64,000 nucleotides of DNA from Puccinia triticina (taxonomy: Eukaryota; Basidiomycota; Pucciniomycetes; Pucciniales; Pucciniaceae). The notes beneath the pieces are model-generated. The model worked only from the letters and a program-made list of their open reading frames with translations. It was not told the DNA's origin and ran no database searches. Every line of letters begins with the position of its first letter. Position 1 is the first letter of the stretch. Of this stretch, positions 23,526 through 35,754 are shown one piece after another. Made by a program: the position numbers and the translations under genes. The DNA lies in contig NC_070567.1 of NCBI RefSeq assembly GCF_026914185.1, positions 4,366,001-4,430,000 of the forward strand. Direction: 5' to 3'.

Positions 23526-25326
23526 ATGTCTATTTCAATAGCATACCTCCAAATAGTTCTACTAGCGCTACACTCCTTGAAAACAGTTCAAGGAATGGAT
23601 GGTAGTATACCTAGTGGTGTTATCACAGCCCATGGAGGTAAGTACTTCTATCTTTTTGCTTCCCTTTTGTGACTGCACTATCTTACAATGTCAGAAAAGG
23701 ACTGATTTTAAAAATTGATGGCTCTAATCTTGGATAAAAAAAGACTTGCCAGGTACAGATATGAAGATGATATCTGGTGGAATGGATAATGTTGGCAAAG
23801 GTGATTGGAAACCAACAGTTGAAATGGATATATCCATGAACAAAGATGATCATGGGATGATAGAGAACAATCAAATTCCAAAAAATATGCATGATCTTTC
23901 TCTTCAGGAAGATTCTTTGGATAAAGACGTAAAAAGAAAGAGACTCTCAGGTTTCAGTAATCTTAATAGCCAAATAGATAGGGAAAGCATTGATAACTCT
24001 TTCCATGGTAAATAATTCTTTTCTCCACCTTCACCAAAATCATCATATGACTGATCATGATTCTTAACAGTGAATGCTCAAGCTATGATGGAGGAGATCC
24101 AGTCTTTGCATGAAGATACCAGATCATTTGCTCCAAAGGAATCAGAATTGAGTACTCATAAGAGAGAGATCACAAATTTGTTTCAAGAATTGGAAGTCTT
24201 TCAAGCAATTCTAATTGCTCATACCAGGAATAAACTCACAGACTCAGGGGCAGAAAAATCAACCTTGGGAAATTTTGGCCTTGATGGTAAACCTATCCGC
24301 TTTTCCCGTGAAATACATAGCAGGCTAAAAAAAGATTTGGATGTATCTTAAATTTCAAGTGAGATCATCTCTAATGTCCAGTTGGCTCAAGGATTGAAGC
24401 TTTTATTTCACCGAATGAATTCAGAAGAAATTCAGGACTTGAGTTCATTGGACGACATTAGTAGGATGCACCTTGAATCACTCCAAGAATGTATTTTTAA
24501 CACTTTGAAATACATGGTACGGTACAATTTCATCACAGAGGAACATGTTAAGCAATTTTTTGAAGATGACAAAACAGTGGAATTTTCAATTATCAATTCA
24601 TGTTCAAAATTCCTTGATCTTGATATCATGGGAGGCTCAAGCAGAGATATGGTGAAAAATCTCTTTTCTAAATCAAATTATTTGGATATTATGGATGGGA
24701 GTGAGTACAATTTTCAATGATTCATTTTAATATATTTACAGATATTTAATTGACTTTCTCTTTCTTCTTTTTGGATATTACTTTTCAAAGTTCTAAGTGA
24801 GGATCAAGAAAGAAAAGTCCCTCATGATATTTTGAAAGGCTATAACATGATTTACTTGGATTTAATTAAGGATCCAGTTCCTCAAACTGCTGATCAATAC
24901 AACATGCTTCGAGCTCAAATTCAAGATGAATTTGGGGTGCTGATGAAGAAGGTTTTTGATGGTGATAGTCTGCTGAATACATTGCAAGACTTGAGAACAT
25001 CTATTCAAACACCTCGCCCTGATGAACTTCAGTTTAGCGGCGGCAAACAACGCAAAATGTTGCCTAGCACTTTGGTCCCAGAAATTGAAGATCCACTGAT
25101 CTCAATGGACAAAAAATCTGCAGAGGAATTTATTACTTATAATAAAGATTCAAAAGGCAATTTACAAATATCATCAGTGAATTTAATTCTTGATGATGCA
25201 TTCACGATTCTTCATGGAAAGATCCAGAAAATTCCTCAACCAAACCGTAGATATCTGGACGTCTACAAGCATAAATTTCTCACCACACTGATAGACTGGG
25301 TTGAGAATGTTATGTTGGCAGCTTGA
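23526..25326 (+). pseudogene. secreted acidic protein, paralogue 2, disrupted
   Basis: Paralogue of 14618-16288 with the same four-exon design: 23526-23637, 23753-24007, 24071-24700 and 24791-25326, all phase 1, 511 codons. It keeps the signal peptide (MSISIAYLQIVLLALHSLKT...). Shared blocks include WKPTVEMD, DTRSFAPKE, LLFHRMNSEEIQ and NTLKYM. A TAA at 24349-24351 falls where paralogue 1 has a leucine codon, truncating the product at about residue 216. Two bases before the ATG the Copia element begins (after the duplicated AATTG), moving the promoter 5.8 kb away. The C-terminal exon is longer and more diverged than in paralogue 1. The gene is probably non-functional; only a short secreted N-terminal fragment could be made, and only from an LTR promoter. 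Confidence 0.75.
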
Positions 25327-25670
25327 TTGTATGGTTCCCACAATTTGGATGATCGGATCTATCTCATGACATCTTTATACTAGCATTCTCCCTGTCAAGT
25401 CTGTATTCTGATTCCTCCACTTTCTTAATACTTATGCCTTCATGGAGACCTGCCATTTGTTTGCCATCAGAATATTTTTTCTTTCTTGTTTGGGGGAGTC
25501 TTTTTGCTTTTTTGAGTTCTGGTTTTGATATATTGTTTTTCTGGTTAATATTTACATTTTTATCTGAAATTCAGATTGTTGACTGGCCTGCTGGATGTTC
25601 GAGGCTCTCCCCCGGGGGAGGGCAGGTCAGAGTGAGCCGAGCCCGGCCCAGCCGATCGGAAGCCAAAGAA

Positions 25671-28600
25671 ATGCTCAGCCAACCACAACAGCACGCACTC
25701 CTCCTCGCAACCATCCTGGCGGTGGCAGGATACCCACGAATACTGCTCCTGCCCCTCGCAGCACTCGCCGCCATCCTCAGCTTCCTCGTCGGAACATCCT
25801 ACTGGCTCGAAAACACCCCCGACGAACAGAAACCGACCCTGCCAGCCCCACTCTACCACCACCTCAACTTCGCAAGCCCAGCAGCCTACTCGGCAGCACT
25901 CACCAAACACAGCTGGGAGACTCACACCGACTGGCGCCAGGAACCCCTCCATCCAGCACTCCGGCCAAACACACAGGATGCACTCAACAGGCTCATCGAA
26001 AAAATCATCACCGAGTTTGTCTGCAAGGTACATGCGCAAGAGCCATCTGGTCTAGCTGATATATGCCCTGAGACTGACTGAACAGTTCTGTACAGTGGTA
26101 TCACCTCATCTCACCCCCCAGCAACAACCAACCGGAACCGGAGGACTCCTTCTCAACACCCGCCTTCCCGCTCGCCGTCGAGAGAGCTATCCGTCACGCA
26201 CTGCGCATCATATTCGATAGGCTTGCAAAGGTCGACTTGGCCAACCTGATCATCCACAAGATCCTGCCCATCCTTACCACCCACGTTGCAGCATTCAGGC
26301 AAGCCGAACACGACCTCAGAGGCGGCGGCGCACTACCCCTGCACGACCATTCACGCCGATCCCGAAATGAGTCGAGAGGCCGTCTCTATCGCGCATTCTT
26401 CAGCTCAGGGAATGATGAGATCGATTTGCTACTATCCAGGCTTCACGCCGACGTTCTTCGAAGAATGAGCCAGGAGGCCGAGCTCAACAGCCCTTCCAAC
26501 CCGGGCGAAGAACCCTCCAGCCGGCTTCATCCGGCCGTCGATGTGCCCACGCCCAACTCTCAATCCTCCGAACAGGCTCATCTTCGAAAACTGCTCGACC
26601 TGCTTCTCCCACTCATCCTGCCCCCCTCAGAAGCCAACAGTACCGCCGTCAAAACACTGCTGGTTGACCTGCTGAGCGCTTGTGTGATCACACCGCTGAT
26701 CGAGATGCTTTCCGACTCCGATTTCTGGAACAGGTTGATCGAAGAACGCGCTGGGAACGTGATTCGTGAACAGCGCATGGTCGAGCAATTCAGACAGGTC
26801 TTGGATCGCCAGCTCTCCTTTGCCACCCCTTCTTCCTCCTCCAAGCCCGACGGGGGCGCGCCTGGTGCGGGTGCCTCAGTCAAACCCAGCACAGGCTCCA
26901 CCGCACAATCCAGCCAACAACCGATCGCCACAACAAAGCACAGCGGACTACCCGACTACGAATTTGCATCTACCGGAAACATCTCCATCAGAAGCACCGC
27001 CAAAGAATTCGAGCGATTTTCGAGGTCAATCCAACGCTGTAACACGCTTTTTGACGTCAGGCGGCTCAAAAACGACGTGGAAACTCAGATTCGCAAGGCA
27101 GAGGCAGAGTTATTCGGTGGCTTTGACCCCGAGCAAGCAGACAAAAACCTGCAAAATGACTCCACCATCAACCCCACTCATCCGACACACTCTCCAAGCG
27201 AGCTCACCAAGTTCCTCGAACGGCTTTCTGCTGCCCGAGACATCCTGGATCACCGACTGGCCGAGCTGGGCGGCTTGAGCGGCCCGCTCATCAACTCATG
27301 GCCACCTACTGATTCACCAGGTGGTGGTGCCGACCCACATTCTTCAAACTCATTAAGGACGCTCGAGGCCTTACATAAACTCCAGCCCAGTCGGAGTCCA
27401 ACTCAAATCCTCCAAGAGATCTTACGAGACCGAGAAAGTCCTGCACTCTCATATTTCACCGAGTTCATGGACCGTCGCCAACGCGTCAAGCTCATCCAAT
27501 TCTGGCTAGCAGTCGAAGGCCTCAAGAACCCACTCGAAGAAGATCTCGTTTCCAGCCCCGACAGCAAGTCCGTCAAGGTGCCTGGTAGATCGATCCCAGA
27601 CAAGTCGTATCCAGCCTCGACTCACGAGGGAGCCCTCGGAACCAATCAGCTTCCCCAACGGGACTTGGACGCTATGAAAGCTGACATCCAGGCGATCGTC
27701 GAAATCAACTTTTCGACCGTCGAAGCCACTGAGCTTCTGGGACTCAAGCAGACCGAAGTCGTGCCCTTGCTCAGCTTTCTTTCATCCGAGCTCGCCGAAA
27801 GCTATCAAGCCACTCGGCCTACCAACCTCCAATCCAGCTCGACAATCAACACGAACCACCACAACAACAACCACAAGATTTATTTTGTCTCAGAGGCCCG
27901 TACGGCCCTGTTTGCCATGCAACGTAAGGTCTTCGATCTCATGCTGGCCGAAGATTTCCCGGCGTTTGCGGCAGCTGGCGATCTTTATCTCAGAGCCACC
28001 GCCTCACTAAGTCGCATGAAATCATCATCTAGTGCATCTGCTGCTCTCTCACCTCCAGGACTGGTTAACAGCGAATCGTTTCCAAATCTTGTCGATCTCA
28101 AGGCCTCCAACCCCAAAGCTCGTCTCACCACCTCACTCTCCCATAAATACTTCCCTGCCACCAGGCCCCAGCCTCTCTCGGAGCTCGATTCCCCACGCCC
28201 TGCTCTGTTGGCCGGCTTGATGGGCTCGAACTTCAACGAATCATCCGCCAAGAAAGATGGCCCATCCGGGATGGTCAGATCCAAGTCCTTCAACGGCTCG
28301 CTTCCTTCAGTCGAATCGAAACACGACTGCGATAGTCCTGATTCGATTACCAGTCCCATTCCGCCCGCCGGAAAGAGGGGAACTGGGATGCACAAGTCCA
28401 ATCCATCTACCTCGAGTATCATCCACACCGTCTTACGCTCCTCATCCACCGACCTCACCAAGCCCAACCGTCGCATCCTTCCTTCGCCCGTTCCGCCCCA
28501 AGTGACGCTCCAAGAAGCCTTCGACGAACGACTGCCGGGCGAACGGCTGACCGGGCCCACTCAATACGATCAGCACATGCTGTCGCTCTCCAACTACACC

Positions 28601-31490
28601 TTCCCAGTCAATCTACCCTCCTCCCAATCCTCGATCAAGTTCCGGCCGATCCACCAACTACAACCGGCCAAATTCCAGATGTCCCCTAGCTTGGACTTCC
28701 TCATCTCTCCCTGTAAGGGCGATCGGGCACCCCTCTTCGGCGACGATGTCAACTTCTCCATCCGGAATGCCCCCTCAGCGCGTCCCCTCTCCCACATCGA
28801 CCGGACCAACGCAGCGCCGAGCTCTCGGCCCAGCAAACATGATCCGGTGATGTCGCGGGATGCAAACCTTGCCTTACAAGAAGCGCTCTCCTCGATCATC
28901 TCGACCTCTGACCAGAGTCCCAGCATAGGCTCAGTCGAGCTGCCAGAGCGCAATAATAAACCACACAACTCCGCTAGGTATCGTTCCTCGTGCTCGAGCC
29001 TTCTAGGGGACGAGAGCGGGAGCACCTTGGATTGGTCCCTCGACACTCGGGACCGACGCCTGAAACTCGACCTCCCTAAGCCGCTCTCCCGCTCTACCCC
29101 AAGCTCGCCGGTCTCCAAGCCCTCGCAACGGAAGGGCCTTTTTGACGATGACGATGAAGACGACGACGACGATGATGAGGAGGAGGAGGATGAAGAAGAA
29201 GATAACCTGTTGTTGTTCAAGCCCACCCAACAGGGCTCATCCAAGCGCAGGAAACGAGCCGGCCTCCACCGAGAAATCTCCCGCCCGATCCAAGCAGGCT
29301 CATCGACGACGGTGACGAGTGTTGCGGAAGCGGACGAGCGGATCATGAAGTTGGAGAACGAACTGACGGTCTTGTCGACCCTGATCCGCCGGGCAGAGCT
29401 GACCGGGAACAAGCTGGAGATCCGGCTGGTGAGGAAGTCGATCGAGTCGGTGGGGATGGAGCTCTCGGAGGTGATCTATCGGAAGACGCGGCTGATCCAG
29501 CTGAAGGAACTGGCCCTGGGCGGCTTCCGCGCCAAGCTGGTTCCCGGCCGAGTCAAGCTTTCGATCACCGGCACCGCCCTCGGAGGCCACCATCATCACC
29601 ATCCTTCTCAGCCATCTAACAAGGACGAACAGCTGGCGACCACCGGGCTATTTAGCGCCTTATCCCCAGAGAAAAAGAAGAGCTCCGGCGGGGGGCTGAG
29701 TGGGCCACAGGAATACGTGCTCTATAAGATCGAGGTGCACAAGCTGGCCGAGGACGGCAGCTTCGGGTCCGGCTGGATCGTCCATCGGCGTTACAGCGAA
29801 TTCGACACCCTCAACCAGGCCCTCAAGGCCCTCTACCCGATCTCTAGACAGCTCGACTTCCCCGCGAAGCTCTTCGGGTTGGGGCTCCCGGCTACCGCTG
29901 GCCTCGGCTTCAACGTGCTCCCCTCTACCGTCGCCAACTTCGGCGGATCATCGCTCCATCCTGCTAAGTCTAACCGGAACCAAACCTTGATCGAACAGAG
30001 ACGCTTGGGCCTCGAGCGGTACTTAAAGGTTTGTTTTTCTCTCCTCTCTGTTCATCTTCCATTTGTTCGGATCTGAACTCTCTCTCTCTTCTGGTGGTCG
30101 TCTAGGCTTTGGTCCAGATTCCCGTGCTCTGCGAAAGCCCCGAACTAGCCAAATTCCTCTCCCGATCGGCCTCGTCGTCCACGACGACAACGAAGACCGC
30201 GGGTGGTGAGGGAGGGGTCAAGACGGGTGGTGGAGGGGGTGGGATGGATCCGATGACCCGGATGAAGAAGCAGGTCGAGTTTTTCTCCGACACCACCAGT
30301 TTCGTGCGCTCGATCTACAAGGCGATAGTCAGTGGAAGCGGCGCGTCGCAGAACCCGACGGCCGACGACCCCCACTTCTTCTCGCCCTCCTCCGCACAGA
30401 CCTTGGGCCAGCCAACATTGCCCCTCTCCCCGTCGTTCTCCTTCTCCTCCCAGTTCCTGCTCGACTGCTTCCTCAAAGGCTTCCAGAAAAATGCCCTCTT
30501 CCCCATCCATGATGACCCCCCTCCTCCCCACCATCGGGACTTGTCTCCACGGAGCACGAATGGGGACGCGATCGAGATCACAAAGCTGGGCAAAGGGAAG
30601 AAGAACAAGACTCGGGCTCAAGAAGAGGACGAGCAGGAAGAAGAGGAAGGGTATGCAGGCTTCGGTATGGCCACCGATCCGCGCCTGCTGCACCTCTCGC
30701 AGAGCTTCAAGACCCTCGAAGCCGACCTACTCACGCCCTTCACCCAACCCATCTCCGCATTCCTGATCGAGATCTTCGACTTGAACGACCACCATCAATG
30801 GCTGCGCAAGCAGGGCATCGTCATCATCTTGCAGCAGATCCTTGGCGGGACTATCGAGCGGTCCGTCCCCCTCCCTTCTCCTCTCCCCCCTCACACACGC
30901 ACAGTCTTCTGATGGTTCTTTTTGGTGTGTACAGGAAGTTCCGCGAGGCGGTTGCGGAGTTCTTAGATGACTCGCACCTCGCCCACCTGGTTGCCAATCT
31001 CGAAGCCACGCTGGGAGCAACCGACCCGTCGTCGTCGGCTGCTGCGATCCGGTCGATCGAAGAGAAGCTGATGACGTGCGAAGGCGCCTACCGCAAGCTC
31101 TCTGCAATCATCCCCGGTCCGTCCCTCCCTCCCTAGTCTCCCTCCTTTGTCTGCATCATGCCCCTTGGCCGGCGCGGGTTTGCTGACGCCGAGAAGCATC
31201 GTGCGCCGATCAGATTACGCCGCCGGCATCCTCGGGAGGTCGAATGCTCGGTCGGCAACCAGACGCGCGTTCTCCTTGCTCCAGAACCGTAGACTGAACA
31301 AACATCTTATCTACTCGGTTCTTGACCAGGTCCGTCTTCTCCCTTCCCCTTTCCCCTCTTTTCTCTTAGATACTCATTTGTTTGTGCGTGTGTGTGTGTA
31401 TGTTTTGGGGGGTGATGGGCGATGGTGCGGATGTACTTTTTTTCTTAGGTTATTAAGACTTTGTTTCCGGAGTTGATTGGCGCTTTGTAG
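25671..31490 (+). CDS. MDM1: MDM1-like sorting nexin (PXA-RGS-PX-nexin C)
   Basis: Six exons, 25671-26027, 26096-30028, 30106-30860, 30935-31116, 31214-31329 and 31449-31490, join in phase to 1,794 residues. A hydrophobic N-terminus (about residues 9-45) anchors the protein in the ER membrane. The PXA domain follows (FVCKWYHLISP across the first intron, to about residue 300). An RGS domain is at about 550-740 (PALSYFTEFM, FWLAVEGLKNP), then a long serine-rich linker with an acidic run (FDDDDEDDDDDD, about 29140-29215). A PX domain begins at about 1320 (YRIEV-type VLYKIEVHKL, RRYSEF), and nexin C is at about 1640-1790 (ARSATRRAFSLLQ, LNKHLIYSVLD). Yeast Mdm1 and animal SNX13/14/25 tether the ER to vacuole/endosome and lipid droplets through PI3P-binding PX. 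An in-frame upstream ATG at 25434 is possible, but 25671 puts the membrane segment at the usual place. Confidence 0.93.
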
Positions 31491-31689
31491 CTACTCCTCC
31501 GTCCTTCATGAGAGCACCAGAGTATGCACTGAATAGATACTTGAATAAACTGTGTAAGACTAACAGGGTTCTCAAAGTCGAGGCATAAATGTGTACTTGA
31601 AACCTTCTTTGCAGGGCCTGTCAAGTATCTGCTCATGTGATCTGTGTATGTTTGCCTGCAAAGAAGGTTTTTATGGTGGTATGGTACAA
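31491..31689. other. 3' flank of MDM1
   Basis: Contains probable 3' UTR (AATAAA-like TGAATAAACTG near 31540). No gene. Confidence 0.4.
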
Positions 31690-32340
31690 TAGGGGGTTTC
31701 AAACCACCTCCAGAAAGTCTTGCAGATCGGACTTTCCTGGGAAAATCCCCCGCCAAAAAAAAACTACTGGGACCTGGAGTTTGAGTCCCCCCAAATGGTC
31801 AAGAACAGGAATCAGTGGTTTTATCTCATAAAATTGTGTTGCAGCTGGGGTCCTGAAGTGCCAAAGGCCCACAATTGTGCACCACCTTGTGAACCTTGCC
31901 GCACTTGCCATTGAGACCAAGAGTTTGCACCCAAGACTGTGCTGATAACACACACCACTGCTTCGTAAACTCAATGACCAGCACAAACCAGCCATTGAGA
32001 AGCTTTGAGTCATCTCCACAACCAGCTTGTACAGGCCATTGAGCAGCTTGAGTCCTCTTGCTGACTGGTTTGTACTGGTCATCAAGAGGGTTTGAGTCCT
32101 CCCAATGACCATGTGGTGGGAAGATGGTGAGAAAAAAACTCCCAGGGGTTCAGTTCTGTTTGGAGCTAAGGTCAAAAATGATTTGTTTCTTTGTTTTGGA
32201 CTGGTTTATCCTGATTTCCTGGACCTCCTGGAGGGTCTTGCCAGTCAGGAATCCAGGTCTGCAGGAGATGTTCCAGGAGGTGTTTTTTTCCTGGAAAGTG
32301 TGACCTGGACAACTTCCTGGAGGTGGTTTGAAACCCCCTA
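31690..32340. mobile_element. 650-bp TIR element (MITE)
   Basis: Ends GGGGGTTTCAAACCACCTCC at the left and the exact complement at the right, both bordered by TA, a possible TA target duplication. The interior repeats TCCTGGA/TCAATGACC words. No transposase. Confidence 0.75.
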
Positions 32341-32589
32341 ATGTGATCATTTTTAACCCTAACTGTGTGTTGTATGCACTGCATAAACTATCCGCTTGGA
32401 AAAGTTTGTCCAATAGGTTGTTGGGCAAACTTTGACCCTTGATTTTAGCAGCCCAGGCCCAGCAAGTGGCCAAACCTGTTGGACAAAATAAGTCCAACAA
32501 CTGCTTTGAAAAGATTGTCTGTGAGAGATTTTTGATCTGTTATTGATTACTATCAGAGAGTGTTGCAATGAACAGTGACTCAAGTAGCA

Positions 32590-33260
32590 GAACACAAGGT
32601 GATGGTGACTTTGTGGAAGGATAATTTCATTGCATCATGAAAGAAACAAAAAGTAAAAAGGAAAACTCACCTGAAGCAGCAGAACACAAGGTGATGGTTA
32701 TTTTGTGGAAGGATGAGGAAATACTTCCACATCTGCTGCTCCAGGTGACTACACTACTAGATGACACAGGCTATGAAAGGTGGAGAGCATGTTGGAAGCA
32801 TGGAAAATACAAACACCACACTTCAACACCCCCCCTTGCTGACAACCTGACAAAAGAAAGAAAAGGAGAGAGAAGGAAAAAGGAAAAGGAAAAAAGCAAG
32901 AAGGAAAAGAAACATTAGACAATTCCAAACCAGGCACAGTGTTCTTCTAGAAGTAGGTGGTTGGTTGGTTTGTTTGGTATGTTGGCAAGCATGTCTTTTG
33001 TTGAAACATGTAGGACCAAGATTTTACTGCTTTTTACACACTCTTGAGTGAAGTAAAAGCGGGCATTGATGTGCTTTGTTTGCGCATGATGTTCCAGATT
33101 CTGGGTGAGGGCTTCATCTAGATGGTCACTTTGAATCTGGATACTTGCAACCCTTTTAGTCATTTCTAGACATCCACATTGGCATCCAACAGTGGATACA
33201 CTCTGAAATTGGCAGGTACCTGTGCAGGTATCAGCGGATACCCGCCCCTCAAAACCCACT
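32590..33260 (-). pseudogene. Copia RNase H tail and LTR start
   Basis: On the minus strand 33150-32915 reads HAQTKHINARFYFTQECV and STKDMLANIPNKP, the C-terminal end of Copia RNase H, followed by a stop. Further on, GTCAGCAAGGGGGGG at 32843-32829 is a polypurine tract directly followed by TGTTGAAG (32828 downwards), the start of a 3' LTR. Upstream pol domains are absent, so this is a truncated copy. LTR-like sequence continues to about 32590, including a repeated piece (AACACAAGGTGATGGT at about 32590 and 32685). Confidence 0.65.
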
Positions 33261-33307
33261 TATGATTGTTTGGGGTGCAGGGGCATGTACACCAAGAAAC
33301 CCATTCC

Positions 33308-33614
33308 TCACTCCCGCATGCCTGCATACTTGGCATGCGGGACTGAGATGAGTTTGGGCAAGATCCCTGTGCTGAACTGGCTTGTGAACTTGCTTGGGAT
33401 CATCCCATTTGGGTTGAGAAAGGACAGGAGCAGGCCTTGCTTGATCATCTCATTGTGGCCCTCCTTCAGCACCACACTCAGCTGCTCATCCGTCAGGCTT
33501 GCCAGATAGGTCTGATGGTCAATTTGAGACAAGCCCGGTTCAAATACATTGCCGTACATTGTTTGCAGTGCTTGGAACCGTTCCACGTCCATCTCTCCGC
33601 CAAATTCTCCATGC
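33308..33614 (-). pseudogene. 3' half of an ORF split by the Gypsy element
   Basis: About 100 codons, open from the insertion point to a stop at 33308. It contains MDVERFQALQTMYGNVF and LASLTDEQLSVVLKEG. The codon HIS at the junction (CAT inside the duplicated GCAT) joins in frame to the segment 47005-46823 at the other side of the retrotransposon. I do not recognise the family; it could be a host gene or another mobile-element protein. Confidence 0.5.
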
Positions 33615-34399
33615 TATAGCAGGGTGGGCTATAGACTATGCAAGACAGGTGTGCAGCTGTGACAGCTGTGTGAATGGCACGTTAAATGAAGGTGAAAGCT
33701 CAAAAGGGTACATATGTAATTCATACTATGTAGATGAGTGCAGAAAGGGAAAACAACGGGCCTGCAGGGTCTATTTATACCCTGCAGCTGAGAGGAGGGA
33801 ACAACCGTAAAGAAGGTTCTCCCTCAGGGAGAGCCCTGAGGGGCTTGAGGCGTAACAAGAATATGAGGGAGTAACCAGCGTGGTAGTGAAGGCGCATGCG
33901 CCGGTACAACAAGCAAAACGGGCCTAAAGCCCAAACAGAGAAACGTCAAGGGGAAATAGAAGGAAACCATGTGGCGCCCTTGTTGTCTTGAGGCGGAGGC
34001 GCACGTGTTGTGAAGGTACCCAAGCCCGGTGCAAGGGCGAGGGTCCAGATTGAATTGTTGCAGAGTCAATAGCACTATGAAAAAAACTTGAGAAACTGGT
34101 GTCAGTTGACATGCCAGATCCAGGCTGATACAATGCCACATTCCTGAGTTTGTCCAGCTTTATTCCGGGTTGATTCCATGTATTTTTATGGATTAGCTCA
34201 GGCTAAGCAGTATGTTCAGACTCTGCTTAACCACACCAGCCACCACACTAACTTTGTGCACAGTTTGTTTTGAGCTGCTCAGCTGGCACAGCAGAATACA
34301 TACAAGCACCCTTTCAAGCGGGAGGCATCCCTCCCTCCAACAGACAAGGCCACATACACCCACCCACGTGGACCAGGAGGAATAGGGATTCCTCCCGGT

Positions 34400-34920
34400 C
34401 AACAACATAAAACGACCGGGAGGAATTCCTCCTGCCCCTGGTCAACAACGCAACACAACAGTCAACCAGGCGGAATACCTCCCGGTCGACAGCTATATGC
34501 AACTGTCTTGCCTGGGAGGACTCCCTTCCGGTCAACAACATAACACAACAGTTGACCGGGCAGAATCCCTCCAACAGTTGCCCGGGAGAAATCCCTCCAG
34601 GACAATGGCCTTGCATAACAGTTGTCACCTGCCGGACAACTGCTTCATACAAAAGTTGTCCGGGAGGGATCCCTCTTGCACAACGGCCCCATACAACAGT
34701 CGCCTAGGAGGGATCCTTCCCGGACAACTGCTTCATACACCAGTTGTCCGGGAGGAATCCCTCCCGGACAACAGATACATGCAAGAGTCGCCCGGGAGGG
34801 ATCCCTCCTGGCCAACTGCTTCATACACCAGTTGTCCGGGAGGGATCCCTTCCAAACAACGGCCCCATACAACAGTCGCCTGGGAGGGATCCCTCCCGGA
34901 CGACTGCTTCATGCGAACCT
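34400..34920. repeat. subterminal palindromic array, block 1
   Basis: Copies of the palindrome GGGAGGGATCCCTCCCGG (variants GGAATCC, GGATCCTT) are spaced about 55-60 bases apart by CAACTGCTTCATACACCAGTTG or CAACGGCCCCATACAACAGTCG. This is typical in position for CACTA subterminal transposase-binding repeats, though unusually long. Long open frames across it merely reflect repeat periodicity. Confidence 0.85.
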
Positions 34921-35039
34921 GAATGTAGCCTAAACAAAGATCACCAATTTAATTTGGTTGTGGATTTGCAACAACAGCAAAAAAAAAAAGTGCAACAAAA
35001 AAAAAAGCAACCGACATGCCGAGTAGCCTCCCCGGGAAG

Positions 35040-35650
35040 CGGGTGCTTTTACTGCTGGAACGGACCAGTCATCAAGGCTCAATGACCGGAACAACTTGGC
35101 CATCGAGGGGACTTGTGTGTTACCCCTCCCCGTGGCCGGTTGTACCGCTTGGCGCTCATCTACATATGTGTCAGCATGTGTCGGCGATCACGCTCGATGG
35201 CCGGGTAGCTGGTCCGTACCGGTCATCAAGGCTGAAGAACTCTTGATGCCGGGTGTGTATAATCTACTTTCTCGTACATCCGGCCATCAAAAGGAGTGCG
35301 AAATGTCCTTTCAATGGCCGGCGCTTGTACAGGTCATCAAGAGCAACACACTACTCGATAGCCGGCCATCAAGAGGGGGTACACACTCCCATCAATGGCC
35401 CGTCTATTCCGGTCATTGAGGGGAGTGCGAACCTTGTCTTGATCATTGTCAGGTACACACTCCCTTCGCGACCTGCCATCCGGCCTTCAAGAACAACTCA
35501 CCAACCAAGCCGTCGATGGCTGACCCCGACCGGTCATTGTGAAGGGATCAAACTACTCCCCTCAATGGACATTTTGTTCCGGCCATTCTGGTCCGTTTCA
35601 GTATGACCAATACCCGCGCCGGCGATTGGTATTGGTCATACTGGATGAGA
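35040..35650. repeat. GGTCATCAAG/TCAATGGCCGG array
   Basis: Irregular array of (C)CGGTCATCAAG and TCAATGGCCGG words separated by 30-60 bases, flanked by the two palindrome blocks. The same words occur at 31990-32110 and 57130-57220. Confidence 0.7.
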
Positions 35651-35754
35651 TCCGCCCGCGGCTGGGTGGGAGGATACGTACTTGACCATTTTTTTTGTGT
35701 GTACATAACCATGGTGATTCTACCAAAGCAGAATTGCTTAGGCTAGATTCATCT

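Noticed and set aside
25434..25670. In-frame upstream start for MDM1
   Set aside because: It would add 79 residues of hydrophobic and arginine-rich sequence with no counterpart in the family; the 25671 ATG places the membrane anchor correctly. Kept only as an alternative.
26578..30693. Long minus-strand frames opposite MDM1 (for example 28594-29412)
   Set aside because: Shadows of a GC-rich coding region; they lack motifs and start or splice support, while the plus strand has a complete domain architecture.
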